Shown here in pieces: positions 61,838-64,000 of a stretch of 64,000 nucleotides of DNA. Numbering within the stretch: position 1 is the stretch's first letter; the number at the start of each line of letters is the position of its first letter. Where the stretch lies: positions 305,587-369,586 of the forward strand of contig NZ_KK211279.1 in NCBI RefSeq assembly GCF_000621445.1, read 5' to 3'. The position numbers and the translations under genes were made by a program. The notes beneath the pieces were generated by a model. That model did no database searches, was not told the DNA's origin, and saw only the letters and a program-made list of their open reading frames with translations. This stretch comes from Alkalihalobacillus bogoriensis ATCC BAA-922. GTDB lineage: Bacteria > Bacillota > Bacilli > Bacillales > Bacillaceae_F.

Positions 61838-62668
61838 TTAGTTTTTCACCGCACCCGCAATTCCTTCAATAAAGTAGCGCTGCATAATAATAAAGATAAT
61901 CATGACAGGCAATAGTGCAATCGTTGCTCCAGCTGCCATGCCTGAGAAATCTGTTGCATACGTTCCAACAAAGCTTTGCATCCCTACCGCTAGTGTTCTA
62001 ATTTCAGGTCTACTAATCGATAGAACAAGAGGAACTAAGAACGAACTCCACGTCCAAATAAATTGCATAATTGCTGTCGTTGCCACAATTGGCATACTTA
62101 GCGGTAACATCACTTTCGTAAATACGGTTAAAAACCCCGCTCCATCCATTTCAGCTGCTTCCTCGAGCTCTTTTGGTATATTAGCAAAGAAGGAGGCAAA
62201 CATTAAGATGAACAGCACATGGGCTCCAGACGATTCCGCGACAATCATCCCTAGAAGGGAATCTTGTAATCCCATGAAACTAATAATTTTAAATAATGGA
62301 ATAATCGTATAGCCTTTCGGGATAAACATAATCGCCACAACGATAATTAAAATCGTTTTTCGACCTGGAAAATCAATTCTACCTAATGCATACCCTGTTA
62401 ATGACGACAAAAAGATAACAATCAAAACCGTAGAAATCGTAAAGATAACGGTATTCACAAAATACCCCGAGAAGTTCGCTGTTTCCCACGCTCTATAGTA
62501 GTTTCCCCATTGCGGTGTTTCTGGAAATAGCGATGTACCACTTGTTAAAAATTCTCGATTCGTTTTTAACGAAGAGAAGATCATCCATATAAATGGATAA
62601 ATCCAAATGATACCGAAAAAGATTAAACCGATATGAATCATCAGGCGTGATAATTTCGTCGTTATCAT
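61838..62668 (-). CDS. Carbohydrate ABC transporter permease, MalG/YesQ type
   Basis: A 276-residue permease with six membrane helices. The cytoplasmic contact loop is EEAAEMDGAGFLTVFTKVMLPLSMP (EAA motif), the N-terminal segment YPFIWMIFSSLKTNREF and C-terminal QRYFIEGIAGAVKN are typical of MalG-class subunits for oligosaccharides. Its ATG overlaps the stop of the partner permease gene (ATGA). No ATPase gene is present in the operon, so a shared MsmX-type ATPase elsewhere is expected, as is usual in Bacillus. Confidence 0.92.
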   Translation of the reverse strand: MITTKLSRLMIHIGLIFFGIIWIYPFIWMIFSSLKTNREFLTSGTSLFPETPQWGNYYRAWETANFSGYFVNTVIFTISTVLIVIFLSSLTGYALGRIDFPGRKTILIIVVAIMFIPKGYTIIPLFKIISFMGLQDSLLGMIVAESSGAHVLFILMFASFFANIPKELEEAAEMDGAGFLTVFTKVMLPLSMPIVATTAIMQFIWTWSSFLVPLVLSISRPEIRTLAVGMQSFVGTYATDFSGMAAGATIALLPVMIIFIIMQRYFIEGIAGAVKN

Positions 62669-63681
62669 TTTTTCACACCACCTTTAGGGTCTACTTTTAC
62701 TTTTTGCTTCATTAAATTTTTCCCGAATGCTGCTGCCCCAAATGCCGTACTAATAATAAATGTAAATAATCCTAACAACACACCCGCTGCCGAAGCATAC
62801 CCCATCCGAGTCGATGTCCCTCCAAGTTGACTAGAAAAAGCATAATTGTAAATAAATAAATCAAGCGTTTCTGTCGCAAAGTTCGGCCCACCATCTGTTA
62901 ATGTTTTGACTAAGTCAAACGCATTAATGCCGCTAACTAATGACAATAAGACAATCACCATAAGCATTGGCTTTAATAATGGTAATGTCACATGTCTTAA
63001 TGTCTTCCAAAACCCAGCTCCATCTAACTGAGCAGATTCATACAAATCATGTGGAATCGATTGAAGACCTGCAAGCCAATAGACCATGTTAATCCCAAGA
63101 CCTTTCCATGACCCGACTACAATTAAAATCATCATCGCTAAACTAGCCTCTGTCAGCCATGTAATGGGTGTTGTAATAATATTAAATTGCATCAACACTT
63201 GGTTAACAAGACCTCTAACTCCAAATAGATTACTCATAATAATTCCAACAATCGCTGTTGTCGTAACAACAGGTAAAAAGTAAATGACTCTGTAAATCCC
63301 TCGTCCTTTAAGCTTGGCATCATTTAATATAATCGCTAATATCAATGCAACCCCAACACCTAGTACTGTTGTTCCTACAATATAATAGATAGAAACAAGT
63401 AAGGAATTCCAAAAGCGACCTGATTGAAGCAGTTGAACATAGTTTCCTAGTCCAACAAAATGATTTAACGGACCAATTCCAGACCAATCATAAAAAGAAT
63501 AGACGTAACTCATCACAATCGGATAAGCCGAGAATATAAAAAATACAATAATTTGCGGAGCAAGAAAAATATAAGCCCAAATCGCTTTGTTTCTTTTTAA
63601 ACGATTTCTTGAAAGCTTTTCTTTTTTCTGTGGGATATTTTTAGGGACAGGTTCAGAATCCGGTCGTATATTACTAGACAT
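62665..63681 (-). CDS. Carbohydrate ABC transporter permease, MalF/YesP type
   Basis: A 338-residue permease with six to seven membrane helices and a cytoplasmic N-terminus of about 35 basic residues. The EAA-type loop is HDLYESAQLDGAGFWKTLRHVTLPLLKP; AYIFLAPQIIVFFIFSAYP near residue 35 and GLGINMVYWLAGLQS complete the pattern. It pairs with the MalG-type gene and the solute-binding protein to import an oligosaccharide. Start ATG 63681 follows AAGGGTGATG. Confidence 0.92.
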   Translation of the reverse strand: MSSNIRPDSEPVPKNIPQKKEKLSRNRLKRNKAIWAYIFLAPQIIVFFIFSAYPIVMSYVYSFYDWSGIGPLNHFVGLGNYVQLLQSGRFWNSLLVSIYYIVGTTVLGVGVALILAIILNDAKLKGRGIYRVIYFLPVVTTTAIVGIIMSNLFGVRGLVNQVLMQFNIITTPITWLTEASLAMMILIVVGSWKGLGINMVYWLAGLQSIPHDLYESAQLDGAGFWKTLRHVTLPLLKPMLMVIVLLSLVSGINAFDLVKTLTDGGPNFATETLDLFIYNYAFSSQLGGTSTRMGYASAAGVLLGLFTFIISTAFGAAAFGKNLMKQKVKVDPKGGVKK

Positions 63682-63731
63682 CTTACATCACCCTTTCTAG
63701 GAGGAATTGAGAACAATAGAAACAGATAAAA

Positions 63732-63788
63732 GAGTGCACAAGTCACTATCGTCTTTCCAATAACAAAACGATAGTGACCAATGTGCTC
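63732..63788 (-). promoter_or_regulatory. Intercistronic stem-loop after the solute-binding protein gene
   Basis: GTCACTATCGT and ACGATAGTGAC form an 11-bp perfect stem, extended outward by GAG-GCACA/TGTGCTC, with a 15-base loop. Located between the binding-protein and permease genes, it probably keeps the binding protein transcript more abundant. Confidence 0.75.
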
Positions 63789-63801
63789 CTCTCTATGCAG
63801 A

Positions 63802-64000
63802 CTATCTTAATTCGTCATACATATCATTTGTAAATGGGACAAACGGCTCCCAGTTCGGGTAAATGTAATCGTCTTGAGATACCTCGCTATTTTCTTCTAA
63901 TACTTCAAAGAAAGCATCTGAATAGGCTTGATTTAATTTCTCTAACTCTGCTTCAAGATCAGTAATGTTTCCTGTTAAATAACCAACAATCGCATCACCA
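63802..64000 (-). CDS. Extracellular solute-binding protein, partial (C-terminus)
   Basis: The last 65 residues of a gene that continues past the window edge. The visible part reads AIVGYLTGNITDLEAELEKL, then NQAYSDAFFEVLEENSEVSQ and YPNWEPFVPFTNDMYDELR before TAG at 63802. The helix before the end and position in front of the MalF/MalG permeases identify it as the binding lipoprotein of an LplA/YesO-type sugar importer. The rest, including the signal, is not visible. Confidence 0.8.
   Translation of the reverse strand, partial: GDAIVGYLTGNITDLEAELEKLNQAYSDAFFEVLEENSEVSQDDYIYPNWEPFVPFTNDMYDELR

Overview
The window is low-GC DNA with AGGAGG-type ribosome binding sites, frequent TTG/GTG starts, BceRS, YesMN/LytS, CarD-like and PadR families and YesL/YesPQ-like sugar genes. 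This points to Bacillota, most likely a free-living Bacillaceae (an inference; no rRNA or tRNA gene was found to fix the genus). Coding is mostly on the minus strand. There is no complete insertion sequence, prophage or CRISPR array. The window does carry two families of interspersed non-coding repeats and an unusual number of single-base frameshifts in otherwise recognisable genes.

Layout. 0-6.3 kb: a Bce-type two-component system, a DUF368/PopT membrane protein, a CarD-like regulator and small unknowns. 6.3-7.1 kb: two broken genes abutting each other (a frameshifted lipoprotein and a Crp/Fnr remnant). 7.4-11.5 kb: a ChvE-MmsAB type monosaccharide ABC importer with a catabolite-control (cre) match upstream. 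12.3-15.8 kb: a self-contained minus-strand cassette with a 93-residue hydrophobic peptide, an ABC ATPase, a polytopic permease-like protein, an HELGH membrane protease and a small membrane protein; I regard this as the best candidate for an undescribed peptide maturation/export/immunity system. 16.9-23.4 kb: small regulators (PadR, AraC-like, MerR), a hydrolase, a DUF1963 protein and an acetyltransferase with a MerR-type promoter. 23.6-28.6 kb: a sugar-sensing unit (membrane-anchored sugar-binding protein, LytS/YesM kinase, YesN regulator, orphan XylF lipoprotein) matching the XylFII-LytS-YesN design known to control xylose import, so it may control the importer at 7.4-11.4 kb.

29-48 kb: an XRE/DUF2178 pair with two palindromic operators around its promoter, a Nudix hydrolase, then a restriction/defence island: McrC-like and McrB-like proteins, a 1244-residue DUF4011-type helicase with a C-terminal MTES_1575-type nuclease, a COG2958/HrgA-like protein, a decayed GIY-YIG-type nuclease remnant and a coiled-coil Mrr-type endonuclease, with a hydrolase/membrane pair inserted on the opposite strand. 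49-54 kb: a secreted lipase, an EamA transporter, an orphan polymorphic-toxin tail with its likely immunity gene, and a YndJ-like protein.

54.4-64 kb: a minus-strand polysaccharide-utilisation operon running from the window edge: solute-binding protein (partial), two permeases, a YesL protein, a DUF2264 protein, a heparinase II/III-family protein, a GH88 unsaturated glucuronyl hydrolase and a GH35 beta-galactosidase. None of its enzymes shows a signal peptide, so imported oligosaccharides bearing unsaturated uronic acid are probably finished in the cytoplasm.
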